DNA from: Steinernema hermaphroditum
Taxonomy: Eukaryota; Nematoda; Chromadorea; Rhabditida; Steinernematidae
Length of the DNA: 64,000 nt
Direction: 5' to 3'
Assembly (NCBI GenBank): GCA_030435675.1
Contig: CM059625.1
Span: forward strand, 2,356,001-2,420,000
Shown: positions 1 to 11,526 of the stretch, piece by piece
How the letters are laid out: each line of letters begins with the position of its first letter
Position numbering within the stretch: the stretch's first letter is position 1
Program-made: the position numbers and the translations under genes
The notes under the pieces: generated by a model
Databases searched by the model: none
What the model saw: only the letters and a program-made list of their open reading frames with translations
Told to the model about the DNA's origin: nothing

Positions 1-73
1 GTAGGAGTCAAAAAGGACAAGAGCAAGAGCAAGAAAGCTCCAGATCTCCTATAAAAGACATACACAGTAACAG

Positions 74-495
74 GAAAGTATTCGTCACCATCTCTTCAAA
101 CACAACGACAATGTGGATCCCGCTCAAGGACGTCTCACTGGATCTGAGAGTCTCTCAGATGTCCATTGGGAGGACTTGTTGCTGTACGTCTGCATCAACG
201 AGATGCTCAACGGGGCTCATCTGCGCCAAGCTCATCTGTCCCCGAAAAGTGAAATCGTCCCCCACGGATTGTCGATCAAACCAGCTGGGAGGTAATACGA
301 TAATTATCAATTGTAAAAATGATCACAGAAATTTAGAATCTATTTGGAGCCATCTGCAACCACGGTCCCCGAATACTTCCAAACAAAGTACAACATCACA
401 ATTGACCCCAACTCACCCTGTATCGTTTCGAAATTCATCAAAAATAGAAAAGAAACGGACGCCTATCATCCTATTGAATGTTTTGAGATGCATAT
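74..495 (+). CDS. Argonaute-family protein, internal exons with PAZ domain (partial at left edge)
   Basis: Two exons join in phase: one from an acceptor at 72-73 to a donor at 292, and one from 337 onward. The second exon reads as the conserved core of a PAZ domain, with VPEYF, KYNITI, a Pro-Cys pair and YHPIE. PAZ binds the 3' end of a guide small RNA. The first exon (about 72 aa) would be linker 1 before it. Argonautes bind small RNAs and silence transcripts or transposons; nematodes carry many divergent members, and I cannot assign this one to a clade. The left part lies outside the window. No MID or PIWI exon was found downstream on this strand, and a LINE fragment starts at about 640, so the gene may be truncated or may have long introns. 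The end at about 495 is a guess, since no strong donor is visible. Confidence 0.65.
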
Positions 496-639
496 GTTTG
501 GATTATCTGTTTCAAAATTCCCCTGTCTTGTTTCTTTGTCCAATATCTTTGACCTTATTCGAATCGGTTCCCGTCAAGAAACTTTTATCTGGTGCTGATA
601 ATTCGCTTCTCTTTGTGAAAAAGCTCTATTGTTAACAAA

Positions 640-1008
640 ATTAGCAAACTTGATTGTTTCCTGAAATCATCATCCTATCATATCATTTTTATCACTGAGT
701 CCTGGTTGAGTGCTCGTTGTGATATCACTGACAATGTGCTGTCTTTTGGCAGTTCTTATGATGTCTGTCGTTGTGACCGTGAACCAGAGTCATCGCGTGG
801 TGGTGGTGTGCCTATCCTCTCTCGAAAAGATACAGTCTCTCTTGTCTCTATAGAAGCATCTTCCATTACCGACTACATTCAAACGCTGACCGTCGACCTC
901 GTCAGACCTTCCTCTTTCCGTTTTATCCTCGTTTACCGTTCTCCGGTTGCTTCACGCAGTTCTGACATTGAAGTCAGTAAGCTTCTTTCGTCGCTGAGCT
1001 CTGCGTAA
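640..1008 (+). mobile_element. Non-LTR retrotransposon fragment (APE-type endonuclease domain)
   Basis: The reading frame gives a stretch of about 115 aa with the signature of a LINE endonuclease N-terminal half: IIFITESWLS, then a Cys-Arg-Cys-Asp segment, RGGGVPIL, and later FILVYRSP. This enzyme nicks target DNA for target-primed reverse transcription. Only this fragment is present. The frame closes with a stop after a Ser/Leu-rich stretch, and no reverse transcriptase follows, so the copy is dead. It lies directly downstream of the Argonaute exons. The clade (CR1, Jockey or other) cannot be told from so short a piece. Confidence 0.7.
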
Positions 1009-2240
1009 CTAAGTCAACGCACAGCGGTTACAAAAAGCGCTGAGTCTGTGTAGCTAAATGTTGTATACCTCTAGTCAAATGTTAGTCTTTTTGGTAATAA
1101 ATACTCACTTTTAAATTCTGTCATTTTCAATATTTCAACGCAATTCTAACTTAAAAAATTTTTTTACGTTGAGTACATTTTCAGGTACATAAAAAGTACA
1201 TATGAATTAGAATCTGTACTACAAAATGTTCCTGTCAATCCTCCTTTTGCATTGTTATTTCTGGATATAAGCGCAAACATTATTTTAAAGCTAAAGCTGT
1301 TTACATGCTGACCAGGAACAACGAGAAACCAGAGATCACGAGGGCAAACAACAAGACTACATATATATTATAGCGAAACTGGGATTGACGCTACAAGTGT
1401 ATGATTTGCCTGGCGTGGATTCGTCCGAGACGATAGTAAGAAAATTATCGCATTAAATTCATTAAATTGCTTTTCAATTAGGCTTACAATTCTTGCGCGG
1501 ATCTTTAATTCATCTCGTGGTTTAACAATGTGGCAACAGTTTGTTTTGCTTTTGACAAAATTGTTTTTCTCGATTTTGAGCTGCACTCCGTTATAATGAG
1601 CTTTCCAATTAATGAAAAATACATAGACGATCATTAGAGTTGATTAAAAATACCTGGAAATAATAGCATCTATATGTCAATCACTGAAAGGACAAGTAAT
1701 GTTAATTAGTCTTATTTTTAATTGGAATTTCGTTGAAACAGACGTCAGCACACAAGTCGATAATTAAGCGGAACAAAGAGCAGGGTGCATGGATAATAAT
1801 GGCAATAAGCAGGTTTCCGGCCTCATCCAGATGTACCACCGATTAACACAGCGGTGTTAAGCTGGTAATTAGCTCTTAGAAGAGTGCCGCCTTGTTATTG
1901 CCTGACGCGAGATTTTCAGATAAACAGAATTATGAGAAACGACACTCCCACACCAGCACTAAGAATTGTCTTTAAGCGCTGCTGGCTCGCGTGATTTATT
2001 CAATTTTCTAAACGATTATTGTAGTACATTCCTGGATGTCTTTTATTCTTTTGAAAGAAGAGCACAGCTGTCCTTGAGAGCCCAACAAGTACTCTGTACG
2101 CAGCGGAATTTCTTTGTTCACATTTATTTCCAAGGCGTTATTTTTTACATGAAAAAATAATTATTACACAGAAGAACAGTCCAATATGTTCTTCTTGTTG
2201 GAGATCATGACGCTCGTCGAACGTTGTCGTTGGGAGAAGC
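1009..2240. other. AT-rich non-coding stretch
   Basis: I see no supported gene here. Short frames on both strands lack codon structure or matching splice sites. The sequence is AT-rich with oligo-T and oligo-A runs. It separates the LINE fragment from the 3' end of a minus-strand gene. Confidence 0.4.
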
Positions 2241-2505
2241 TTAATCTTCGTCTGTTGTGGGCTTCTCTTCCTTGGCGTTCACCATATCGCCATCTACTTC
2301 TAAATATAAAACAATAAACTTGGCTCACCAAATAACAAAACGCTTACCTTCACCTCTGCAACTTCCCCACATTGCACGTTGAAATTGACCATTTCTACGG
2401 TCAACTACCTAAAACAGAGACTTTAGAGATTAACAGTGGAATAATCTGTACCTGCGATAAATAAAGAGCAGTTACTGCTCTCCCAAATCGCCGTGTCCTT
2501 GGAGA
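2241..2505 (-). CDS. Unidentified gene, three 3'-terminal exons
   Basis: Three minus-strand exons can be joined with consistent phase: about 2452-2505, 2348-2408 and 2241-2299. They are separated by introns of about 40-50 nt with good GT and TTTTAG ends. The C-terminal end is hydrophilic and acidic, finishing AKEEKPTTDED before a TAA stop. The part before it is basic (RRFGRAV, then VVDRRNGQFQRAMW). No family was recognised. Upstream on the same strand (2510-2700) other open segments exist in a different frame, one containing CHFVMFSKDTAIW, but I could not join them without a stop. They may belong to another isoform or to a decayed duplicate. Confidence 0.35.
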
Positions 2506-3011
2506 ACATTACGAAATGACAAATGACTCCAAAGGGCATAGTCGATCGATCTTCTCGTTGAAGATCAATTCCTGGCGCTCCACAGAAGCCTAATACGGAC
2601 ACATCTTAATCACTGAGATGCGTAACAATACTCACGATTAATTGAAGATGTTGCTCAGATGTTCAATCGACAGACATTTAATACGTTGGCAAACTACCTG
2701 AAAATATTAATAGTATTAAAACAGTAACAGTGAAATATAGTACAATACTGAATAAAAAGCCGCGCATAAATTGAGCATCAGGAAAATCATAACGTAACAC
2801 AAGATCACGACACTTTGGGGAGATTTCAACGAGTACAGACAGTTAAGTGATAAAGAAAAAGCTCATAACCAGGGGAGCCCAATGCTTTGAGGGACTAGTC
2901 CGGAGGAGAGACGCATAGCTGGCGGTCGTCGGCGCTCCATCGATTTTCATGTCCAGAGCGCGGGGGATAAAGACGTAAACATGAACGCCATTGGTTAGGC
3001 TTCTTATTCAT

Positions 3012-3064
3012 GTGGTCGAAAACAAAGTGGTCGAAAACGAAAAGCGGTGGTCGAAAACAAAGTG
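3012..3064. repeat. Short tandem repeat, about 17-bp unit
   Basis: Three imperfect copies of a unit reading GTGGTCGAAAAC follow one another. The region around it (2700-4200) is non-coding and AT-rich, apart from a second tandem repeat at 3861. Confidence 0.8.
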
Positions 3065-3860
3065 GTTTGACCCAAAGTAAACAGCGACTACAACAACGCG
3101 CATTTTGTGTTTAAGATTTAAAGCCAAAGTCTATTTTACTTCTTCCGAAAAATAAAGAAAAATTTCAACAGTGCATCAAATAGATATCATCAAACAATAT
3201 CAAGAAGTGGTCAAAAACAAGATCACGATATCTTTACACGAAATAAAACACGTTATTGGACTTCGATCAGTTCTTATGATCAAGAGAAAATGTTAATATT
3301 CCAAAATAATCTTTCGATATATATGACGAAACAGTGCGTATGTTTGGAAAGTGCATCTTGCAAAGCCGGTTGAGCGCTAAACTGCTGTACGTAAAGAACA
3401 AACCACTTTAAGCAGCTTACGGTTTACCTTCGCTTTAAGGTACAAAACAGGAAAAGCCAATTCCTTCTTTTCGCAGCCAATTAAGCTGTTATTGAGTCGT
3501 GTGATCTTCACAATGAAAAATGTGTATGTGAATTTCACACCTTGCTGTTTGTGGGAATAGCACACATTCGCACATAATGAATTCTTGTTTTGCCGTCCAG
3601 AAAAGGGCTGGATACGTAGAAAAGAATCGAACAAACGCGGAAAATAACAATCCTCTCGTTTTCAAAAGTTCAAGGAATCATAGTCCTAGCTGCTAATAGT
3701 ACTATTGATTTTGGAAATGCTGAAATGTCCCGTTTTTGAATTTTTTCAAATTCGATTCGTATTAATGTGTCACCTATGGGAAATAAAAAATGGAGATGAG
3801 TAAACGATGATTAAGAACATATAACATGAACGTCGTTTCGGACATACTTCTCCATAGAGA

Positions 3861-3900
3861 GTCATTGCCTGCGGTGTGATGTCATTGCCTGCGGTGTGAT
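3861..3900. repeat. Perfect tandem duplication of 20 bp
   Basis: The 20-bp unit beginning GTCATTGCCTGCGG is repeated exactly twice, head to tail. It looks like a recent replication slippage event. No gene overlaps it. Confidence 0.9.
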
Positions 3901-4515
3901 GTATGCCTTTCTTGTTGTTCTATGTGGTCCATTGCAGGTCTAAACCGTTGACCCAGAACTAGAAGTTTTCTTGTTTTTTACCTTTGCCTAGATTTAGCTT
4001 CCTATTTACTCGATTGGTATATGTGCGTGGATGTCGGAATTACTGTCACTATTTTCGCACGGTGAGCGATACCGTGACTACAGTTAGCCTTTGAAAATCA
4101 CGTATCTCCATCGCTTTCGAACTAAAAAAACGCGCCTTGGAAGAGCTGTTTTATTTGTAGCACACCATTAGCGATCCGAAATGAGATAATCGCTTTCGGA
4201 CACCCAACGACGGGCTTTTTTCCGCATCTTTCAGTTTTTGTTCGTCCTAAATTGTCGCAGATTGTTTTCTGAAGACTGATTTTTTAAGTCTGACTGTTTT
4301 GAAGCCTGACCGACTGTGATCGGCTCGCCGTTCAAATGGTGACTGGCGCCAGTCAAATGCACTTTCGCACTTTCCCCCTATCGCACCGCGCGTGTGTCCC
4401 TGCTGTTTAGGTTCGACAACGTGCTTGACACAGTCTCGTGGGGTGCTAATGGATGTTGCTCTTTTTCTTTTTTTTATGTAGTGATGGGCGCGCCCAATTT
4501 CGTTTATTTCAGAAA

Positions 4516-6075
4516 ATGAATTATCAGCGTAATTCCGGTTTGAACTACGTCGTTGTTCAGCGATCCGCACATGCTCCCCTCTGCTTTGTGCTCTTGCGTG
4601 TCGGCCACGACGACTCGGCACCTGCAATCCTAAAAACAACGGAAAATGAAACAGAATACCGACAGAAAGGAAAGATAATCACCTCAGTGAATTCGACGAT
4701 CGAGCGCCTTGACTGGGGCGACAGAGTCATGGTACGGAAATACCGTATCGGTAAGGAGCGGCAGCCGGGCGACGGAGGCTTCTGGATGAACGAAGAAAAT
4801 GTTGAGATCGAGACAAGCCATGTTGCCGTCGAACTCCACGTCGGCTCGTTGGAGAGGAAAAGGGTACAGAGGAAGATCGCCGCCATCGATCGCGAGCGAC
4901 AGACGATCGAGATCGAAGGAGGCTTCGTCTTCGACCACACGCGTCTGAGGGCCTCCTCTTTCAAGAAGTTCGAAGTGGGAATGCTGGTCGACTGTGATTA
5001 TGTTCAGGGTGACCCTGACTTCTGGGTTGCACGAGGACGGCGTTTCGGCTTCCCTGACGGAATTCCTAGCACGCCCAATCTACTCAAGAAATACGCACGG
5101 CAAGTAAGCGCAAAACGTCGATTTTGGTCGCGTCTTTTCTTCGACTCTACCTCCGAGTGTGACAGTCGGGGAATTGAAACTGAAGAAGCGGATGAATCGC
5201 TCCTGAGGCAGGTGACTATCACCGCTGGATCGGAGATCATTGTCCACGCCGAGGAGCAGCCGGATCTGCTGGCGGCTAATGGCGAACTGGTAGAGGTCGA
5301 CCACGACGGCGAAGGACAGCGTACAGACCAGAGTGCACCTGTTGGCGACTTATCAGCCTCTCAAATTACTTTCGCGAGTGAAGCCTTGGAAGACGAAAAC
5401 CAGGCAAGCTGCAATGAGGGTCGGTGTGAATCAATCATTTTATAGGAAGACAGAAACGATCAGGTGCGATCCGAGGTGGCCTTCGTTGGGAACCAAAACT
5501 GTGAGCCAATTTATTCATGCTACCGTGTTTCATTAACAAATTTAGTGACACAATCTGAAGAAGACGGTGTACCAGCAGAGACTTCTTCTAGTGCGACAAG
5601 AAGGAGGCCTGCCGACACGGCTAACGAGTCAAGTGATACAGTTGGTACGACAAAAGCTTGCATAAGGACGATGATTATATTTTGTTGTTTAGAGCAAAAG
5701 CGACCTAGGACGGCGGCCATTACAAACAGCACTTCCCACGATCGTACGGAGCCTCCAATTCTACAGCCGACTGTTGCTTCTGCTCGACATGAGGTCATGC
5801 TACCCAATTGGACACTCTTGCCAGTAGATGTTGCTCCCCATCAACCGCCCTCTCGATCAGATCCCTCATCACACGCATCGGCATCCGCGGAAAGCTTCGA
5901 CCCGTCCCAAGTCACCAGTATGTCGCAGTCTGAGGAGGTGCTTAACAAGGTCCAAACCATTCTGCCCCACCTGACCAAGTACAGGGAGATAAAACTTATC
6001 CGAGGAACGGTCACGGCGGTGGACGGCGGAACGATTGTCGGTTGGCGAATCATCGCTACGTGTGATACCGATTAG
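4516..6075 (+). CDS. Unidentified protein, possible cold-shock/S1-like beta-barrel region, multi-exon
   Basis: The start codon follows an acceptor (TTTATTTCAG at about 4503-4512) and is probably the trans-spliced start. The first long exon encodes 309 aa if read to its stop at 5445. Residues of about 105-180 alternate charged and hydrophobic positions (RKIAAIDRERQTIEIEGG, then VFDHTRL, then VGMLVDCDY). This is the layout of a small beta-barrel like the cold-shock-type folds in RNA-binding proteins, but the resemblance is weak. Downstream exons at about 5546-5640 and 5689-6075 join in phase and add a Ser/Pro-rich basic segment (QKRPRTAA), then a hydrophobic end and a stop at 6073. The join between the first exon and these is not resolved, because introns there would be too short. 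AATAAA-type signals follow at about 6107. Confidence 0.55.
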
Positions 6076-6476
6076 GCTGTCAGCAATTTTTATGTGACCG
6101 AAATTTAATAAATAAATCTATGTAATTGTCTAGCTTCAAAGCAAATCATTACATACTTCTGAATTTACCTAACCACTGAAGCAGTAATCCCCAGCAAAAG
6201 ACTCGGCATGTTAATTTACTTCGAGGTACTCCAATTCTTTTGAAGGTTTGAAGATTTAATGGTGCCTCAGATAAGCAAGAAATCAATACATGCGATGTGT
6301 ACTTGGCCAGTACCAAAGGCTGCAAAAAGAGCTCTGATATTAAGCTAACAAAACTGATCGATTTGGCCATCCTGTAAAGTCATCCGCCAGTCAGAAAGCA
6401 CTAGCAGCTTGACGCGCGAGAAAATACAAAATTCGAGGTATTAATGGTGATAAGTGATAATGAATGATACATGAAG

Positions 6477-6800
6477 TTATACATCGGGGACGCCCGCAGT
6501 CATTTGGAAGGTGTCTTCATCGATAACGGCATCCATAGGCGGGTTGTAGTCCATTGAGTGGATGACAGTTTCCAAAATTTCTTTATCTTCGGTCGTGACA
6601 GCGGCGGCAACCAGAGGAGGGCTGTTATTCTGCTTCATGCAGCAAGTGGTAGAACTTGAACGAATTCGAATAATCCGCACAATGTTTTGAACCTACAGTT
6701 GGGAAAGAATGCTCACCAAGCCGGCTTTTGCGAGGATATAAATGCAAGGAAGAACGAAGCCGACCACCACAGCCAAAATGCTTATTATGTATAAGGCCAT
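6477..6800 (-). CDS. Small single-pass membrane protein (99 aa), two exons
   Basis: Exon 1 (6717-6800) encodes a start methionine followed almost at once by a strongly hydrophobic helix of about 24 residues (LYIISILAVVVGFVLPCIYI). Exon 2 (6477-6692) continues in phase across a 24-nt gap with GTGAGC and CTGTAG ends. This intron is unusually short, so the boundary needs transcript support. The rest is a polar tail with several acidic residues ending AGVPDV. An acceptor, TTTTTCAG, lies about 10 nt upstream of the start and could be a spliced-leader site. No family was recognised. A copy of a dispersed repeat begins immediately upstream at about 6837. Confidence 0.55.
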
Positions 6801-6836
6801 GTTCTTGAACTCTGAAAAAATATGACTGGCTAACAG

Positions 6837-6945
6837 GGAGAGGTCCCAAACTGTCCTGCGCTGATTCGACTGAAATTTGGCTAGGAGATAGAAGTGCTAG
6901 AGTGTAGCAAAACCGGACAGGTATCATTAATGAATGGGGGGTTTA
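6837..6945 (+). repeat. Dispersed repeat, inverted partner of 9145-9250
   Basis: About 105 bp match the reverse complement of 9145-9250. The shared core includes GAGATAGAAGTGCTAGAGTG followed by TAGCAAAACC. Similarity continues inward on both sides (GAATGGGGG) and for a short way outward. The pair either marks the ends of a 2.4-kb foldback-like unit or is two independent copies in opposite orientation. Confidence 0.75.
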
Positions 6946-6999
6946 AGCTATAATCTAATATGCGTTAAGCTATAATCTAATATTTTTCCGGTTTTCCGG

Positions 7000-7600
7000 C
7001 TTTTTTTGCGCCAGAATTCCGGTTCCGGTGCTGGTTTTTTTTTCGTTCCGGTGCATAGAACTTTTCGAATCGCGGACGCGACTGATTGTAACCTATTGTG
7101 AAAGAAAAAAATCGAAAAGCCACCGACAGGGATCGAACCCGCGACCCGCGCATCGCAGTCAGATAGCTTACCGACTGAGCCAAACGCACGCAGAGGACGG
7201 CGCTCGTCGCTTTCAGTGATATAGAAGTGTCGCTCAGGAATAGATTTCAGAATGCGCGTTTCTCACATTTTTTACAGGTCGGAGCAATTTTGAAGTGCAA
7301 TCCAAAAGTTTTTGATTGAACTAGCGCCAGTTGAAGGAATTTAGATTTAGGATTAAGCTACCTGGTTTCAGGAAACCTTAATTGAGGCGAGAAAAAACTC
7401 ACAAGGGAACCTCCCTAAGTGATAGTTGCACATCGAAATAAATTCTGGTGTAACAGATAAAGAACACTTTAAACTTTAAAAGAGTCAAAAAACGTCGAAA
7501 AACTACCAAAAAAATAAGCAGTAGTATTGTCACAGCCTGTATGTGCACTGTATTACCGGCTCCGGTTCCGGTGCCGGTTTTTTTGGTTCCGGTGTATCCC
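7000..7600. repeat. CCGGTT-rich direct repeats flanking a tRNA-like sequence
   Basis: Two stretches (about 7000-7050 and 7555-7602) share the pattern GGTTCCGGTGC, then GGTTTTTTT, then TTCCGGTG. They sit on either side of the tRNA-like sequence at 7118-7190. Between them no protein-coding gene is supported. Pyrimidine-rich strings such as TTTTTTTTCG also occur. Confidence 0.6.
7118..7190 (-). repeat. tRNA-like sequence, probably SINE head
   Basis: On the minus strand a good A-box (GGCTCAGTCGGTAAGC) is followed at the right distance by a good B-box (GGGTTCGATCC). A T-rich tract follows and could end polymerase III transcription. The acceptor-stem halves do not pair, and the anticodon stem is poor, so this is unlikely to be a working tRNA. 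A tRNA-derived SINE or a tRNA pseudogene fits better. Confidence 0.6.
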
Positions 7601-7796
7601 TAGCGTGCACCCTCTCACCGTGCACGGGTTTTCGACCTACACGAAATTTGCTAAAACTTCCGGGTAACACGGATCCATGAATCACTCCTGAATCATTCAA
7701 GAAGGACTGTGGAAGAATGCCCAGGGCGAACAGCAGATCGCTTGCCTATTTTGAGTAATATTTACGATAGCTGATTTTGTCCACTGTCGTTATAAG

Positions 7797-9108
7797 GTAT
7801 CCTGGTGCGATGTCCCTGACGCCACAAAATATACGGTGTTCTTGTCAGTTTTTGTCGTTTTTTGACCGGTTTTCTTACTACAAGAACATGGTTCTTAACT
7901 TACAATGTTAATTTTGGCCAGGAGTGGGCAAACGGTGGGTCGATTGTGGTCCCGCAACGAAATCCCTGAATTCGCAATGTAAGCGACGGTCGCGTGGGAG
8001 TGTAAAATACGGTGGATTTGTGGGCAGTTTACAGTAAAAATGGCCTTATTTCTCGGCTGGGGCAGGCATCAAGGGGTCTACCCGACAGTACGTGGCTTGA
8101 TAAACGATCATATTGCAAAACATAAGGCAAAATGACGATTTTTCCACAAAAGTCAGCCTCTTAGGCCAAAAACCGGCAATGAAACATAGTAATTTCGATG
8201 TACTGCTGCATAGAGCTAGGCGAGCTCTATTGATTAGACCCTACTTTACTCCCCCCCCAGCCAAGGAAAAAGGGGTAAACTGGCCAATTTTGCAATTCTA
8301 CCGTATGTTCCTGCCATTGAGGGATATCGTTGGGGGACCACATTTACTTATTTTCAGTTTTTGTCCAATTTCTGTAATGACCATCACGTCTTTTCTCTGC
8401 AGCATCTTCTAGAGGCGGAAAATCCACATTCAAAACTTCTGGGGTTAAGAAACCTATGAAGGATTTCCAATGAATCTGACCATCTTAGGCTAAAAACAGC
8501 AATGAAACATAGTAATTTCGATGCACTGTTACATAGAGCTAGGCGAGCTCTATCGAGTAGACCCCTATTTACCCCCCCCCCCCAGCCGAGAAAAATGGGG
8601 TAAACAGGTCATTTTATGTAAATCTACCGTAGTTTCCTGCCATTGAGGGAGATCGTTGCGGGACCACACGCTAAACCTCCTACTTCACTTCAATGTTTTG
8701 ACCCATACCTGTAATGATGATCGCGTATTTTTTTCGCGGCATCTTGTAGGGAAGCCCACTTCACTATGACTTTACCCCCCCCCCCACTTTACTCCACGCC
8801 CGGGGTCCTAAAACTATGTTTTTTTAAGACCGTGGTTCTTAAAACGACCTGTTGGCGCATCCTTGTAATGAGGATCACCTGTTTTCTGTGCAGCATCTTG
8901 TAGAGGAGGAAAATTCACTAGGACTTTACCCCCCCACCCCCCCCCCCCCTTTTAGGGGGGTAAGCCCACCTTTTTTGATATCGGCCCACCCTTGCCCAGC
9001 ACTGATTTTGGCTCGAAATGCCGAAAATCTGTCAAGAAAACGACAAAGACTTACAAGAATACCGTATATTTTGAGGCGTCAGGGACATCGCACCAGGACG
9101 CCTTACAA
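7797..9108. repeat. Nested inverted repeat with internal ~320-bp direct repeats and long C-tracts
   Basis: The arm at about 7797-7950 matches the reverse complement of about 8970-9108; the shared core is CCTGGTGCGATGTCCCTGAC. Between the arms a unit is repeated directly at about 8180-8290 and 8500-8615, each with CATAGTAATTTCGATG and then GAGCTAGGCGAGCTCTAT. A partial third copy lies at about 8850-8960. Each copy carries a run of 8 to 13 C residues. Short open frames here are products of the repeats and are not listed as genes. Confidence 0.7.
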
Positions 9109-9144
9109 TTAAGAGGTAAAAATCAAATATGAAATACAGCTATA

Positions 9145-9648
9145 ACCCCCATTCACCGATGAAACCTTTCAGGTTTTGCTACACTCTAGCACTTCTATCT
9201 CCCTGCCAAATTTCAGCCAAATCGCCGCGGGGCAGTTTGGACCTCTCCTTGTAAGAGAAGCGCAAAAATTGAACGGTAAACAACGTGGGACACCCAGCTG
9301 CTGGCAGCGCAAATGGTCGTAAAGTGAGTCGAAATTTTTGCCGCGCATACCTATTTTGCAATAAGGAAGGCAGCGCTCCTCCCTTTTTGTCAACAACATC
9401 CGGCGTTCGAAAACATCGTGGGAACGTCCCTCGTAAAAGTTGCAAAGTGTGGACCGACAGCCCTCGCCCGAAGCCGGCCCTCCTTGGTGGTATTTATTCA
9501 ACAAGCTCCATTGATATTTTTGCAAATTATGGGGAACAAATGCCGGAGGGCCTGATATGTTCATAGAAGTCACTTTATGCCAGAACATTGTTTTTCCTGT
9601 TTTCTTACACACGCGACCCATTGTATCTAGTAAGAGATGAAACTCCAC
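9145..9648 (-). repeat. Dispersed repeat with a 159-codon open frame on the minus strand
   Basis: The first ~105 bp are the inverted partner of 6837-6945. The minus strand is open for 159 codons (9169-9648), with several Cys, Arg and Gly residues, but I recognise no domain. Because its 3' end lies in a sequence repeated in the window, I treat it as part of a mobile or repetitive element, not a host gene. A minus-strand open frame of 128 codons also occurs at 9947-10333, rich in Arg, Lys and Ser and equally unidentified. Confidence 0.4.
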
Positions 9649-10339
9649 AACTCAAAAACAAACAAATACAGCGGAGTATCATGGAAACGTGAGAATCTGG
9701 ATCGGAATTGAACCAACCAGAAAAAGGAGTAAGAAAAGGTACAAAACATCGGTACATTTCGGCCACTGAAAGGGTGGGCGTACCAACTTTCCTCCGTATT
9801 TTGTCGAGGAATTCCCTTTTTCATCAACAGCTGCGTTGAGCAATCACCCATTCAAGCCGCGCTTCTTCCGACGAGCTCCTCTCCCATTGAACTGATACAA
9901 ATTCTAACGATCAATAACAGTCGTTCTATAGAGTGCAATAAAAGGGCTAGCCAATATGTAGCCGAAAAATATGTGAGTTGGTGGTGTCAGGTGTTTTGCT
10001 ACTCGCCGAACATGGTGGCCCGTTTTTTAACACAGCGTCTTCCAACAGCTCAGCTTTCCATGGCTTTAACCGTTTCCGTCCACCGAATGCAAATGTGCCC
10101 CCACTGCGACTGTAAAATTTAACAACCTTTCTCTGCGGCTTGTACCTCTCTGGACGTGTTGAGCTGTTCTTTGATCTCGGTACCCTCGCTTGTAGATCGA
10201 CAAAGCGAGCAGTGATGGAGGCCTTAAAGCGATAGTTACCACTTCCACTTTGCCATTGGCTGAGAATATATTTTGCAATTGAAGTCAGAGGGAAGTACTT
10301 AGTGTGAATTGACCAGAATGTATATTTGATCATGTGATG

Positions 10340-11380
10340 GGAGGCACTAAGAGGCGACCTGTTGAAAATGCATTTAAAATACCCTACATTTCAATCAGTT
10401 CCATGTGAAAGAGACAACTGTTTTACTAACTAATCACCAGCGATCTTCCGATTGGGACATCTTAAACAGACAGGCAATAAAAGGCGAGGAACATCTAGAA
10501 GTCGGAGCACACAGGCAGAACAAAACAAACGACCTTATGCATATTAAACGCAAGCGTTCAACCATAAAGCGCAGAGTAAGAACTCATATGAGCTCGTCTG
10601 CAATTTACTCATAGCTGTAGTGTTGATTTTGAATACCGGTGTCGCCGACAGAAAAGTCAGTGGCCTTTCGTGTGCTTTCAAGCTGCCTTTAAACCTGTAG
10701 ACCAAATTGTCGTCGAACACAGAAAAAAAAACTAAAGCATGACAGTTACCTTTCGAGATTATCGTAATGCAAACACCATCAGCTTATTTAGCATTCTCTG
10801 TACCGGTAGTTGTTGATTGATCCTGAGGGGGGCCTCGGTGACCTCAGCTGAGCTTACCATCATAATAATGCTAATTAATTCCGCGGCGCTGCAAGCAACG
10901 CTAAGGACAGATCAATAGTGTGTGAGCGCCGTCGCCAATAATGCACTACGTGTGTACCTTTGTGGTGCGCACAATGTGTGACATCTGCTTGATTTCGAAA
11001 CGTTTAAATGTCGATAGCTTTCATCGCTTGTTCAATGTATTCTGTAATCGAGCGTTTTGCGCGGATTATAAAGAACATATCGTCCTACCTTTTATTCAGG
11101 TGTGGTGAAATTCATTATTTTCAGGTAGTTATTCGGGGTATTCAATTCTGTCGACTAGTCATCGGAGCATTGTATTCATTATAATGTGAGTGATTTGCTG
11201 CATGTAATGTTAAACAAGTCCCATTTCTGACATTCAGCTCATTGAATTGAACAATAGTTTTTGCCTCTTGAACTCCTTTTTGAAACTGTGTTATTGACCA
11301 GGAACTCTGCCACTTTCTGAACGTTATTTAATGTAGACGATATTCTCTTCTTTCGAACCTATTAGAACTGATTTCAGATG
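10340..11380. other. Non-coding stretch
   Basis: No supported gene. A possible 5' exon of the small gene at 11527 may lie at about 11391-11460, where an acceptor TTGATTTCAG is followed by an open segment, but its phase does not fit the downstream exons. Confidence 0.3.
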
Positions 11381-11526
11381 CAAGAGCAAGTGAAGAATCA
11401 TTTCTTCAACGTGTTCGACCAAGGCTTTCAATGAAGGCTGACAGAAATGCGCGATATAGTAAGGTGGCAATCAAAACAATCGAATGCAATGTATTTTATT
11501 TCAGACGACATGAAAAAAGTACCGAG

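Noticed and set aside
113..635. 174-codon frame starting with ATG at 111
   Set aside because: The frame used by the PAZ exons is different and is joined by an in-phase intron. This one is a shadow.
4247..5304. Several minus-strand frames opposite the 4.5-kb gene
   Set aside because: They are antisense shadows of a GC-rich coding exon that has a trans-splice-like acceptor and good codon structure on the plus strand.
7118..7190. Functional tRNA gene
   Set aside because: The boxes are good, but acceptor and anticodon stems do not pair.
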